NCBI GenBank assembly: GCA_964564015.1
Contig: CAZLZR010000017.1
Location: forward strand, 1-64,000
DNA length: 64,000 bases
DNA from: Acetivibrio sp964564015
GTDB lineage: Bacteria; Bacillota; Clostridia; Acetivibrionales; Acetivibrionaceae
Direction of reading: 5' to 3'
Both the position numbers and the translations under genes were made by a program. Under the pieces are notes generated by a model. It had not been told where the DNA came from. It saw only the letters and a program-made list of their open reading frames with translations, and searched no databases. Position 1 is the stretch's first letter. Every line of letters starts with the position of its first letter. This document shows positions 25,308 through 33,425 of this stretch, in pieces.

Positions 25308-28004
25308 TCATACATAGGGAAAATTATCAAAGTTATTAACAAAAATTTCGTGAAGTTCATTTGAGTATTCAAAATAATTCCCATTAACCAAAAGCCCCGG
25401 ACAGTCATCGGATGCCATTCTTATATCCATGTTTGTTCCATCGCTAAAAGTCAATGTAAGGACTCCATCATGCGGACTCTTACCTGGTCTGGATTGTCTG
25501 GCTTTCTGCAACTCTTCTTCTATTTCCTTAAGGATTGATTTATCCTCTATTATTGAATCATAAGTCCTGGTATTTGTCCTGAAACTGTACTTTGCCTTAA
25601 CCAAATCCTTGAACACAGAAGTGTCAAAAATTTCAAACCCCAGTTTTTCTTTTGCAATTCCAAGAATCAACTCTGAGAGAACAGGATTATTAATGTATTG
25701 TCCATTGCTTAAAAATGTCTGCCTGTCATCACAAACATAATACCAATCTTCGATTCCACCATCTAATTTAAAGTATAAATTAATAAACCTATATTCACTT
25801 GGCTCTTTTGAACTTTTCATCCTTTTGCTCAAAGATTGAGCCTTCTTGATCCTCTCAACCTCTTCATTACTGAATTCATAATATCCTGATAGATTTTTTT
25901 TATTTATACAGGAAATAAAATTCTTCTCCGGCTCCTTAGCACTTGAATATTCTTCTTCATGATAATTTTCCAGAAGCTTCTCCACACCTTTAAACTTCTC
26001 AAGCTTCCCGATTGGCGCAGAAACATAACCTATAAATCCATGCTTATATTCATAATCATACTCCTCATAATCATCATATCCTCTGAAGTATACCAAATCA
26101 TCATGCTCTCCTGTAACAGGCATCATGATCTCATTGAAAATAATCTCTGTTTCTTTTCCATCTATATTGTATTTAAATCCCCTTATATTTTCATTATAGT
26201 GTAGTGTAATGATAGTTTCTTCTTCCCTCATTTTATTATCTTCCTCGGGAATAAACTTATAGTCTGCATAGTCTAGATCATTTACAAATCTGGCATCCAA
26301 ACTTTTTATAAGTTCATCCTGCTTTTCCCAATCAAGATATGAATACCCGTACTTTGCTTCCTTACCAGATACAGATATAGAATCGGGCACAGGAAAATTC
26401 TTAGGAAGATAGGGTTTAAAAAGCTGACCATCACGATTCAGAGTTTCCTTAAGGTGTAGGTCACTCAATATATCTGCCACATCTGGCTGAATTTCACCGC
26501 CAATTCGCCAACTGCCAAGGCTTAAAAAAAGAAATCCATTTTCCTCTGTCAGATTATCCAAATAAATTGCAATCTTAGGTGGAATCATTGAATATATTGC
26601 AGACCAAAAAGCTCCCTGGTATATTTTTTCGCCATCAGATACCACCACAAAACTTCGCTGCAAAAGTTCATTACTTATCTTTTTGTTATTCTTGATTTTC
26701 AAGCTGTGATCATCCCAGTTATATGAAACAATATCATCTTTAGAAATCAGTGGTTCGTTCTCAAGCACAAGTGAATTTAAATCCTCTACTTCTCCAGTGT
26801 ACTTCTGATTACTCCCTGCAACAAGGTAAATTTCCATTCCACTCTTTTTATTTTCATTAGTTTTCACCGGGGTGTTACCATTGTTTTCTGCAAGACGATC
26901 ACCATCATTTCCACCATACGGATTGGTTAGAAGTACCACTCCCAATACAATAATAACTAACGCCGACAGCGCTGCCATCCAAAAGCCCGACTTTTTATAG
27001 TTCATAATACCTTTGATCCTGCTTTTAATGCCACCCTCTCCAAATGCCAATAGTCCAGCATTCAGATAAGAATTCTGTTTGGCTGAAAGATTTATGAGTG
27101 AGGTCGCATAATCACTTCTTATATCCTTATCATATACAGCCAACACTCTTTCATCACAAGACATCTCCATATCCTTTTGGAACAGAATAAAAGAAAGCCA
27201 TATTACAGGATTAAACCAATGTATGCATGCCACTATTACCGATAACGGCTTGAAAAAATAGTCAAGCCTCTTAATATGTATAAGCTCGTGAGTGATAATA
27301 TGTTTCAAATCAAACAGATTATTATCTTTTACTAATGACAAAGGCAATAAGATTCTTGGCTTAAAAAAGCCACACACTATTGGAGAATTTATTTCATCGG
27401 AATAGAATATACGTACTTTTCTTCTCAGCTTCAGCATTTTACTTGTTTCTTCCAAAATATTGTTGTCTTTATACAAAATTGCTGTTTGTAGCCTTCTCAC
27501 TGTACGAATGTACATAATTATGCTGCTTGCCAACAAACTCATAAGACCAAAAGCCCATATTACAGCAGCAATAAACATAAACCCTTGCTTGTAATCTTTT
27601 GCCTCACTGTTTTCTCCTGAAGTATATGTGTCCAAGGAATTTATAACTTCGGTTTTATGATGTGAGGTTTCAGTTATTGCACCATTATATATTTGAATAG
27701 ATTCTTTCACAGATTCAGTGTCAATATTATCAGGCACATAACGTATTATTCCGATGTTCTGCATACCACCACTTATTTTCGTTGTCTCAGGAACAGGCAA
27801 CACATTAAATATACTGAATACTGCTGCAAAATAAACAGGGATTAAAAGCCTTACAAGTACTATTGACCATAATGCATAGCTAAATGTTTTTGGCAATCTG
27901 TTTCTAAAAACAAATCTGATAAGCATTAAAAGAATTGCAACTATAGAAGCAGCAAGGCTCATATTCAATACCTGATTGAAAATTCTCACAAGCACACTGA
28001 TCAC
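25308..28004 (-). CDS. BlaR1/MecR1-type M56 metallopeptidase sensor
   Basis: 898 residues. Four membrane segments in the first ~170 residues flank a loop, then a cytoplasmic zinc protease with HELIH (about 239-243) and a downstream MEMSCDERVL Glu motif, typical of the M56 family; a further membrane segment at ~345-365 leads to a large extracellular region of ~530 residues. That region lacks recognisable penicillin-binding SxxK/KTG motifs, so the signal may not be a beta-lactam. Signal binding is expected to trigger cleavage of the paired BlaI-like repressor. The GTG start overlaps the repressor's stop; an internal GTG nine bases later has better SD spacing. Confidence 0.88.
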   Translation of the reverse strand: MISVLVRIFNQVLNMSLAASIVAILLMLIRFVFRNRLPKTFSYALWSIVLVRLLIPVYFAAVFSIFNVLPVPETTKISGGMQNIGIIRYVPDNIDTESVKESIQIYNGAITETSHHKTEVINSLDTYTSGENSEAKDYKQGFMFIAAVIWAFGLMSLLASSIIMYIRTVRRLQTAILYKDNNILEETSKMLKLRRKVRIFYSDEINSPIVCGFFKPRILLPLSLVKDNNLFDLKHIITHELIHIKRLDYFFKPLSVIVACIHWFNPVIWLSFILFQKDMEMSCDERVLAVYDKDIRSDYATSLINLSAKQNSYLNAGLLAFGEGGIKSRIKGIMNYKKSGFWMAALSALVIIVLGVVLLTNPYGGNDGDRLAENNGNTPVKTNENKKSGMEIYLVAGSNQKYTGEVEDLNSLVLENEPLISKDDIVSYNWDDHSLKIKNNKKISNELLQRSFVVVSDGEKIYQGAFWSAIYSMIPPKIAIYLDNLTEENGFLFLSLGSWRIGGEIQPDVADILSDLHLKETLNRDGQLFKPYLPKNFPVPDSISVSGKEAKYGYSYLDWEKQDELIKSLDARFVNDLDYADYKFIPEEDNKMREEETIITLHYNENIRGFKYNIDGKETEIIFNEIMMPVTGEHDDLVYFRGYDDYEEYDYEYKHGFIGYVSAPIGKLEKFKGVEKLLENYHEEEYSSAKEPEKNFISCINKKNLSGYYEFSNEEVERIKKAQSLSKRMKSSKEPSEYRFINLYFKLDGGIEDWYYVCDDRQTFLSNGQYINNPVLSELILGIAKEKLGFEIFDTSVFKDLVKAKYSFRTNTRTYDSIIEDKSILKEIEEELQKARQSRPGKSPHDGVLTLTFSDGTNMDIRMASDDCPGLLVNGNYFEYSNELHEIFVNNFDNFPYV

Positions 28005-28366
28005 TCCCCACCGTCATACTCTTCAACTATTTTCTTGAGCTCATCAATCTCATCTTTTGACAATTTTTCCTTATGTAAAAAGGCACTGAAAAACAATTTC
28101 AGCGATCCACCATATATCCTGTCAATATGTTCCTCTGTTTCAGCCTTCATTACCTGCTCACGGTCAATCAGAGTGCTGACTATTGTATTTTCATTCTTTA
28201 TAGCACCACGTTCACAAAGCCTTCGAATTACTGTATATGTAGTTGACTTTTTCCACCCAAGTTCATCAAACACAATTTTTACAAGGTCTGTGCTTGATAT
28301 TGGCTCATTGTCCCAAATAATATTCATAAATCTATATTCTGCCTCAAATATCTTAACTTTTTCCAC
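28001..28366 (-). CDS. BlaI/MecI/CopY-family repressor
   Basis: About 121 residues: winged helix FEAEYRFMNIIWDNEPISSTDLVKI, then KKSTTYTVIRRLCERGAIKNE as the recognition region, and a C-terminal dimerisation helix. Such repressors bind dyads upstream of their own operon and are cleaved by the M56 sensor. GGAGG is 8 nt before the GTG at 28366 but only 1 nt before the ATG at 28372, so GTG was preferred. Overlap with the next gene implies translational coupling. Confidence 0.9.
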   Translation of the reverse strand: MEKVKIFEAEYRFMNIIWDNEPISSTDLVKIVFDELGWKKSTTYTVIRRLCERGAIKNENTIVSTLIDREQVMKAETEEHIDRIYGGSLKLFFSAFLHKEKLSKDEIDELKKIVEEYDGGE

Positions 28367-28386
28367 TTTCATACCTCCAATTATGA

Positions 28387-28442
28387 TTTAATGCATTAAA
28401 CCTTTTTGTTTATAGTCTAATATATTAAACCAGAATTGTCAA
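28387..28442 (-). promoter_or_regulatory. BlaI operon promoter with two operator dyads
   Basis: Minus strand TTGACA (28437-28442), 17-bp spacer, TAGACT (28414-28419). One near-perfect dyad, GTTTAATA-TATTAGAC (28415-28430), covers the spacer and -10. A second, TTTAATG-CATTAAA (28387-28400, perfect), covers the start region. The two share GTTTAAT half-sites, so they probably are the operators of the BlaI-like protein. Confidence 0.75.
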
Positions 28443-28475
28443 TACAAAAACTGGTTTTGTGAACTCCTAAATACA

Positions 28476-28510
28476 CATAAAAAGACAATTCCCTTTTGTA
28501 GAGAATTGCC
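28476..28510 (-). terminator. Terminator of the GH5 gene
   Basis: Minus strand GGCAATTC / GAATTGTC (one G·U) followed by TTTTTATG, starting 16 bp after the GH5 stop codon. Confidence 0.8.
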
Positions 28511-28525
28511 CTTTTTATTGCAAAA

Positions 28526-29938
28526 TTATTTCGCCGTTGTAAATTCTTTAATTATACCTAATAGGAACTGTTTATATACTCCAAAATCAATTGAATTCAC
28601 CTTCCCATCTCCATTAACATCTGCTGCCTCCAAACCGTATTTATAAGTGAAGCTTTTAATCATACCAAGCAGGTATTGTTTGCATAATCCAAAGTCAATT
28701 GAATTTGTGTTTCCGTCACCGTTTAAATCACCTACTACATATTCCGGTTCAACTATTACAGGACCTACGTTTTTTGCTTCCATTTTCTGCGAAAACGGCT
28801 TGAATACCGTTGATAACAATGGATCTCCATGTGTAATACAAAAATGGCTCTGTGTTATGTAATTGTAATTCCATAACAGAACGCCTGCTGCGTCATTTTC
28901 CAAAACCGTGTCAAAAACTGCATTCCAATACTCCTCTTTATCGTGTATGCTGTTAAATTCTCCAATTATAATCGGCTTTTTAACAACCTGGTGAGCATCA
29001 TCAATCCAGGCCTTTACAAGAGTCCTTGTCTGGTCAGGAGAAAGATTTGCCCATGGCTCATCAGGATATGGATGTGCTGAGCAAAAATCTATGTAGGGCG
29101 ATTCATGAATATTGATAAAGGGATTTCCCTCGTCTCCTCCAAAACCGTATTTTGCTTCATGGCCTTCAATTCCAGTACCAACCATATGATTTGGGTCAAG
29201 ACTCTTTATGTAACCCGCCATTTCATCAACCCAGGCTCTCAGTGTAGTACCTGTAGAGTTCTCATTAATTGTGGCATCCTGATACCTTGGTTCATTCATC
29301 AGTTCCCATGCAAATATTGTGGTATCATCTTTGTAATTGATTCCAGTATAATGGTTAACCCTGTTTATAAAGCGCTCTGCATAAGCTTTGTAACCGGCTT
29401 TCAACTCTTCGTTCCTAAAAAATTCCGTCCTTGCATTGTGGTTTCCGTAAGGAAGTCCCTCCCATTTAAGTCTGGAATCTATTCCCCCATATGCCTCCCA
29501 ATAATTTTCCAAAGTAATTATTAACTTTATACCATGATTTTTAGCAGACACCATTATGTAGTCAAACAGCATAAATTCCTTTTCATTATATTCACCTTTT
29601 GAAATTTCAAATCCATGCCAGGTTTCGGTTGAAAAACCCCATGTTCTTACAACCTTAACTCCATCCTCTGCCATATCGCTCATAAAACTGTCAATCTTCT
29701 TTTTGTCCATATAGAGATTTTCAATGTAATCCCCTGTGTGGTCTATAGCACCGTCACCAAAGGTGAATAAATTATAGGCATTAACCCCTGCAAAATAAAA
29801 CGGCTTACCATCCAACACAAACTGGGTACCGTTAGTAGTCACAAAACCGTCTGTTTCGGCTGCAAACGTATCAATTATTGGACAAACTACTACAAGAATC
29901 ATTACCAGAATAATTATACCTATTATATACTTTTTCAC
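28526..29938 (-). CDS. GH5 endo-beta-mannanase-like enzyme with type I dockerin
   Basis: About 470 residues from GTG at 29938, which has GGGGAG 7 nt upstream; a TTG at 29953 overlaps that SD. Signal peptide ends near FAAE. The GH5 catalytic domain (about 30-385) has the acid/base Glu in WELMNEPR and the nucleophile in IIIGEFNS; VKVVRTWGFS, LENYWEAYGG and FCSAHPYPD suggest subfamily 7 (mannanase). Two dockerin repeats at the C-terminus (DLNGDGNTNSIDFG and DVNGDGKVNSIDFG) carry calcium-binding Asp/Asn and would dock to scaffoldin cohesins in a cellulosome. Next to a GH26 dockerin gene. Confidence 0.9.
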   Translation of the reverse strand: MKKYIIGIIILVMILVVVCPIIDTFAAETDGFVTTNGTQFVLDGKPFYFAGVNAYNLFTFGDGAIDHTGDYIENLYMDKKKIDSFMSDMAEDGVKVVRTWGFSTETWHGFEISKGEYNEKEFMLFDYIMVSAKNHGIKLIITLENYWEAYGGIDSRLKWEGLPYGNHNARTEFFRNEELKAGYKAYAERFINRVNHYTGINYKDDTTIFAWELMNEPRYQDATINENSTGTTLRAWVDEMAGYIKSLDPNHMVGTGIEGHEAKYGFGGDEGNPFINIHESPYIDFCSAHPYPDEPWANLSPDQTRTLVKAWIDDAHQVVKKPIIIGEFNSIHDKEEYWNAVFDTVLENDAAGVLLWNYNYITQSHFCITHGDPLLSTVFKPFSQKMEAKNVGPVIVEPEYVVGDLNGDGNTNSIDFGLCKQYLLGMIKSFTYKYGLEAADVNGDGKVNSIDFGVYKQFLLGIIKEFTTAK

Positions 29939-30185
29939 ATGATCACTCCCCAAGTAAAATAGATGTATAATTTATATTATTAAATATACATAACAAAATA
30001 AGATGTAATAAATAATATTACTTTAGTTAAAACAAGATTATAATAGGAATATGGAAATTAGCTGAGAAAAATGATGCATTCAGAAAACTACAATGAATAG
30101 AGGTTTTTACAATTCCAAACTTCTTGCTTATATATTAATTATATATACAAAGTTAGTTTTTGTAAACACAAAAATCGGCTCACGC

Positions 30186-30283
30186 CCCTGTATGGTATTT
30201 TTAAATGCGAAGAATAATATTACAGAAACTTAAGTTTCGCAGTGTTTCTTCCATATTTTTCTTCACCCAAATAGTATTCACCC
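30186..30283. mobile_element. Degenerate short copy of the MITE family
   Basis: The core GAAGAATAATATTACAGAAA and the palindrome CTTAAGTTTCGCAGT match 19212-19250 at about 34 of 37 positions, and the right end ATATTTTTCTTCACCC...TTCACCC matches the right terminal repeat. The inner ~85 bp of the full copy is absent. No clear target duplication found. Confidence 0.6.
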
Positions 30284-30298
30284 AATGCTCCGTATGTA

Positions 30299-30347
30299 AA
30301 ACAAACAGTGCGAATTCGTTTAATATGCGAATTCGCACTGTTTGTTT
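30299..30347. terminator. 20-bp perfect inverted repeat
   Basis: AAACAAACAGTGCGAATTCG pairs perfectly with its complement at 30328-30347 around a 9-nt loop. Short T tracts lie on both sides (TTTCC on plus, TTTAC on minus). It may terminate the GH26 transcript, ~200 bp away, or be part of the neighbouring mobile element. Confidence 0.5.
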
Positions 30348-30544
30348 CCTGCTACTTATACTAAATGTATTATTTCCGGAATTTATTTCTTCCTTCCTTC
30401 AAAAATGTCTGTGTAGTTAGAAGACTCTGCCAGGTATACAACTTCTGAATATAGCGCTGATTAACAAAAATCACTAGCTACTTCATTTATTTTTTAATAC
30501 ATTTTTGTGATCTCATTGGATCTAAATTATTACTTTTAATATCC

Positions 30545-31690
30545 TCAGAAGCTTTTTATCATACCAAGCAAATACTGCTTCAACAATCCAAAATCTATAG
30601 AATTTACCGAACCATCGGAATTTACATCTGCTGTTTTACTTTTACTTGTGACAACACTGTCCATACCTAATAAGAATTTTTTCAATTCTGCAAAATCAAA
30701 AGAATTTATTGATTTATCATTATTAACATCTCCAACTATATAATCCTGTTCCTGTGAATCTCCAGCTATTGCTTTAACATAAGCATCAAGAGCTGCCTGA
30801 CTTGAATTTATTCTCCAATCAGTCTCCTTATTTTGATTAAACCAAACAACCGCAAAAACATTGCCATATGACGATCTAATTTTATTAAATGATTGGGTAA
30901 TCCAAGTTGGCTTATCTCCACCTACTTCGGTAGCAGCCCATTCTGCTATTATGACCTTTTTGTTAGTGGACTTTATTGCACTGTATGCATCAGCAAATAT
31001 TTCATCAAAGCTTTGCCATCTACTTCCCCATGATTGTGTCGTACCCCAGTTATATCCATCTATTGAAACGTAATCAACATATTCATCTCCAGGGTAATGA
31101 GCCATATAAGTTGAACCCGAGCCAACATTTGAGCAGTTTACATTATATACCCATTTGACATTGCTGACACCTTGTGCTCTAAATATGTCTACTATATGCT
31201 TAAATGCTGCTTTAACAGTTTCACTGGTATTAACTCCCGACGTATATCCTATACCCCATGGATACCAATCGCCATTTGATTCATGGAGAGGTCTTAACCA
31301 TATTTCCTTTCCAAATGACTTTATATCGTTTGCCATTCTTGTTATGTAAGCATCAGCTTTCCCATTGTTAATATCAACTGAATTATACTCCCATGGTTCC
31401 CATGTAACCATTAAGACTGAACCGTTCGCACTTGCAGCTTCAGCCATAGGCCTTACAAAACTAAAATCAGTACTCCAGTTTATAAATGAATGCACAATGT
31501 CAAGCTTTCTTTGTTGTAATTGCTGGAACTCTTTAATGTTGCTTTCTGAAGGTTGAGTTCCTACCCACGCACCTATCAGTAAATCATTTCCACTTGCCAT
31601 CAGCGAATTGTTAGTCACACCATTGATTACCATAGGTAATAAACTAAAAATAATGCCACACGAAATAATTAGTGCAAAAACCTTTTTCAT
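30545..31690 (-). CDS. GH26 beta-mannanase with type I dockerin
   Basis: About 381 residues from ATG 31690 (AGGGGG seven to eight bases upstream). Signal peptide, then a GH26 barrel: IGAWVGTQPSE at the start, MVTWEPWEY, acid/base Glu in WLRPLHESNGDWYPW and nucleophile in VIIAEWAATE, followed by AVVWFNQNKETDWR. Substrate is most likely beta-1,4-mannan. The C-terminus has two dockerin repeats (DVNNDKSINSFDFAELKKFL and DVNSDGSVNSIDFGLLKQYL). Together with the GH5 gene it forms a mannan-degrading pair for the cellulosome; a divergent AraC gene is upstream. Confidence 0.92.
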   Translation of the reverse strand: MKKVFALIISCGIIFSLLPMVINGVTNNSLMASGNDLLIGAWVGTQPSESNIKEFQQLQQRKLDIVHSFINWSTDFSFVRPMAEAASANGSVLMVTWEPWEYNSVDINNGKADAYITRMANDIKSFGKEIWLRPLHESNGDWYPWGIGYTSGVNTSETVKAAFKHIVDIFRAQGVSNVKWVYNVNCSNVGSGSTYMAHYPGDEYVDYVSIDGYNWGTTQSWGSRWQSFDEIFADAYSAIKSTNKKVIIAEWAATEVGGDKPTWITQSFNKIRSSYGNVFAVVWFNQNKETDWRINSSQAALDAYVKAIAGDSQEQDYIVGDVNNDKSINSFDFAELKKFLLGMDSVVTSKSKTADVNSDGSVNSIDFGLLKQYLLGMIKSF

Positions 31691-31994
31691 TACATATACC
31701 CCCTGTATATTTTTATACATTATCTAATTCAATTATATAAACGCACGTCCATGAATACAATTGTCACATATCACTTTATTGTAATATATTACTCAATCCT
31801 TATAAATCCTTATAAATTCTATACCACAAAATCACTTCAATGTGTTATCATTTTATTAATATCGGCAATTATCAAGTAACCAAATTAATTATTAGAAAAT
31901 GCGAAACACAAAAATAGGAAGTGTATTATTGGCATTATGAAAGATTAGAAATTAGTAATGCTATAAAACACTGGTAAGGAAGATTTGGTGTAAT
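31691..31994. other. Divergent regulatory region between GH26 and araC
   Basis: 304 bp, very AT-rich, separating the divergently transcribed GH26 and AraC-type genes. No consensus promoter is convincing on either strand. The location is where an AraC-type activator would be expected to act, but no repeated binding site could be identified by eye. Confidence 0.35.
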
Positions 31995-32894
31995 ATGGTT
32001 AATGACAAACAATCAATATTTAATCCCTATATTATTGAAGTTTTTTATACCCATGAAAAAAATGTCCCCTATACTGTGGGAACCCATTTTGAAAAGAGAG
32101 TTGTCAGGTTCTATGAGCTAGAACTAATTACAGGAGGAAATGGAACTATTATTACCAACGGTAAAACTGCTAAAGTCTCAAAAGGAGATGTGTTTTTAAG
32201 GGAGCCCGGCACAATAGTTGAAGGATATTCAGGTTATTATTTTATTGTCATTGTGTTTGACGCTTTCTATGATATCTCCAGAAAAGAGCTTTACGCTACC
32301 TCCACCCCTTATTGGATAACAGATGAAAAATCAATGCTCCGCAATATCGGATTTTTCAAAGACGTGCCTTATAAACTTACAACTTTCAATTATGAGATTG
32401 AGTACTTATTCCAGTCAGTATTCAATGAGTTTATTAAAAATCAGCAGAATTGCCAGCTGATTTTGAAGGCGCACCTTATGAGCATATTAAATCTCTTACT
32501 TGTATCCCCGGAAAACACTATCAAAAGAATTAAAACACGGTCTTTCGATAGTAATTATGAAATAATAAAAGCTTCTCAAAAGTATATAGATAACAACCTA
32601 CATAAAGATTTGACCTTGTTAGGTCTTGCCGAAATGAGTGGTGTAAGTAAAAATTTTTATTGCAAAATATTTAAAAGTATAATCGGACTATCCCCATTTG
32701 ACTATATTATCCAAAGCCGAATGAATACGGCAAAAAGATTATTGGCTACAACAAATTTAAAAATATCCGACATAAGTATTATGTGCGGCATAAACAACAT
32801 AACATACTTTCATAAGCTTTTTAAAAAACATGTTAAAATCACTCCTGCAAATTTTCGTGAAAGATTCAGTTTCACAAAAGCCAAATACAAATAG
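31995..32894 (+). CDS. AraC-family transcriptional regulator
   Basis: 299 residues. N-terminal ~150 residues resemble a cupin sensor (FYELELITGGNGTIITNGKTAKVSKGDVFLREPG). The C-terminal ~100 residues carry two helix-turn-helix motifs: DLTLLGLAEMSGVSKNFYCKIFK and LKISDISIMCGINNITYFHKLFKK, with ITPANFRERF as the family end. Divergent from the GH26 mannanase, so a manno-oligosaccharide sensor is a reasonable inference. The SD is weak (AAGGAAG well upstream), but no better start is present. Confidence 0.88.
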   Translation: MVNDKQSIFNPYIIEVFYTHEKNVPYTVGTHFEKRVVRFYELELITGGNGTIITNGKTAKVSKGDVFLREPGTIVEGYSGYYFIVIVFDAFYDISRKELYATSTPYWITDEKSMLRNIGFFKDVPYKLTTFNYEIEYLFQSVFNEFIKNQQNCQLILKAHLMSILNLLLVSPENTIKRIKTRSFDSNYEIIKASQKYIDNNLHKDLTLLGLAEMSGVSKNFYCKIFKSIIGLSPFDYIIQSRMNTAKRLLATTNLKISDISIMCGINNITYFHKLFKKHVKITPANFRERFSFTKAKYK

Positions 32895-33041
32895 TCAAAG
32901 AAACAACCAGAGATAGCAGTACTTTTAATAAATAAAGGGAGTGAATTACTAAAATCGAAATAACAAAAGGCTAAGCATTGCGGCAACAAGCCATACCCGG
33001 ATTAAATGCCGGTACGAAGAAAAAAGAATTCCAACCAAAAC

Positions 33042-33067
33042 TAAAAGCACCAGACCTTCTAGTGCTT
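33042..33067 (-). terminator. Weak terminator of the small leader-like gene
   Basis: Minus strand AAGCAC / GTGCTT followed by TTAGTTTTGG; short stem with an 11-nt loop, 18 bp after the stop codon. Confidence 0.4.
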
Positions 33068-33084
33068 GTATAAATCTAACCAAA

Positions 33085-33303
33085 TTAAAACAGCTTTTTA
33101 ATTGAACCTAATATGTCACCAGCTTTATCAATAGAAATTTTACCTTTAACTCCCTGAATCAATGCATTAATCTGATCATCAGGGAGATCAATTCCCACAA
33201 CTGATTCCAAGGCTTTAACAGGATCACTGGTAAATTTAGCAGCAAATTCTTTATCGTCTTTAATTTTCGTAACAATTTCTTGTATCTTAGCATTTATATC
33301 CAT
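33085..33303 (-). CDS. Small leader-like helical protein (72 aa)
   Basis: The ATG at 33303 follows GAGGAGG by ten bases. Sequence pattern: IQEIVTKIKDDKEFAAKF, then DPVKALESVVGIDLPDD, then KGKISIDKAGDILGSIKKLF. The middle part looks like Nif11- or nitrile-hydratase-type leader peptides (short helices, DP--AL, IDLP), but there is no Cys/Ser-rich core. Similar small proteins are known from other Clostridia (from memory), without function. It has no DSL motif for a phosphopantetheine arm, so it is not an evident carrier protein. It is 120 bp downstream of an AMP-forming ligase in the same direction. Confidence 0.6.
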   Translation of the reverse strand: MDINAKIQEIVTKIKDDKEFAAKFTSDPVKALESVVGIDLPDDQINALIQGVKGKISIDKAGDILGSIKKLF

Positions 33304-33425
33304 ATGCAAACATCCTCCTCAGTATATTATAATTTTAATTTTCATGGTCAATTTTATTACATTCTAACATACTATTCTCAGTAATACAATTAACTCTATT
33401 AGCGCTGATAGCACAAAGGCACAAA

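Noticed and set aside
28370..28372. ATG start for the BlaI-like repressor
   Set aside because: It lies 1 nt from GGAGG; the GTG two codons later has proper spacing.
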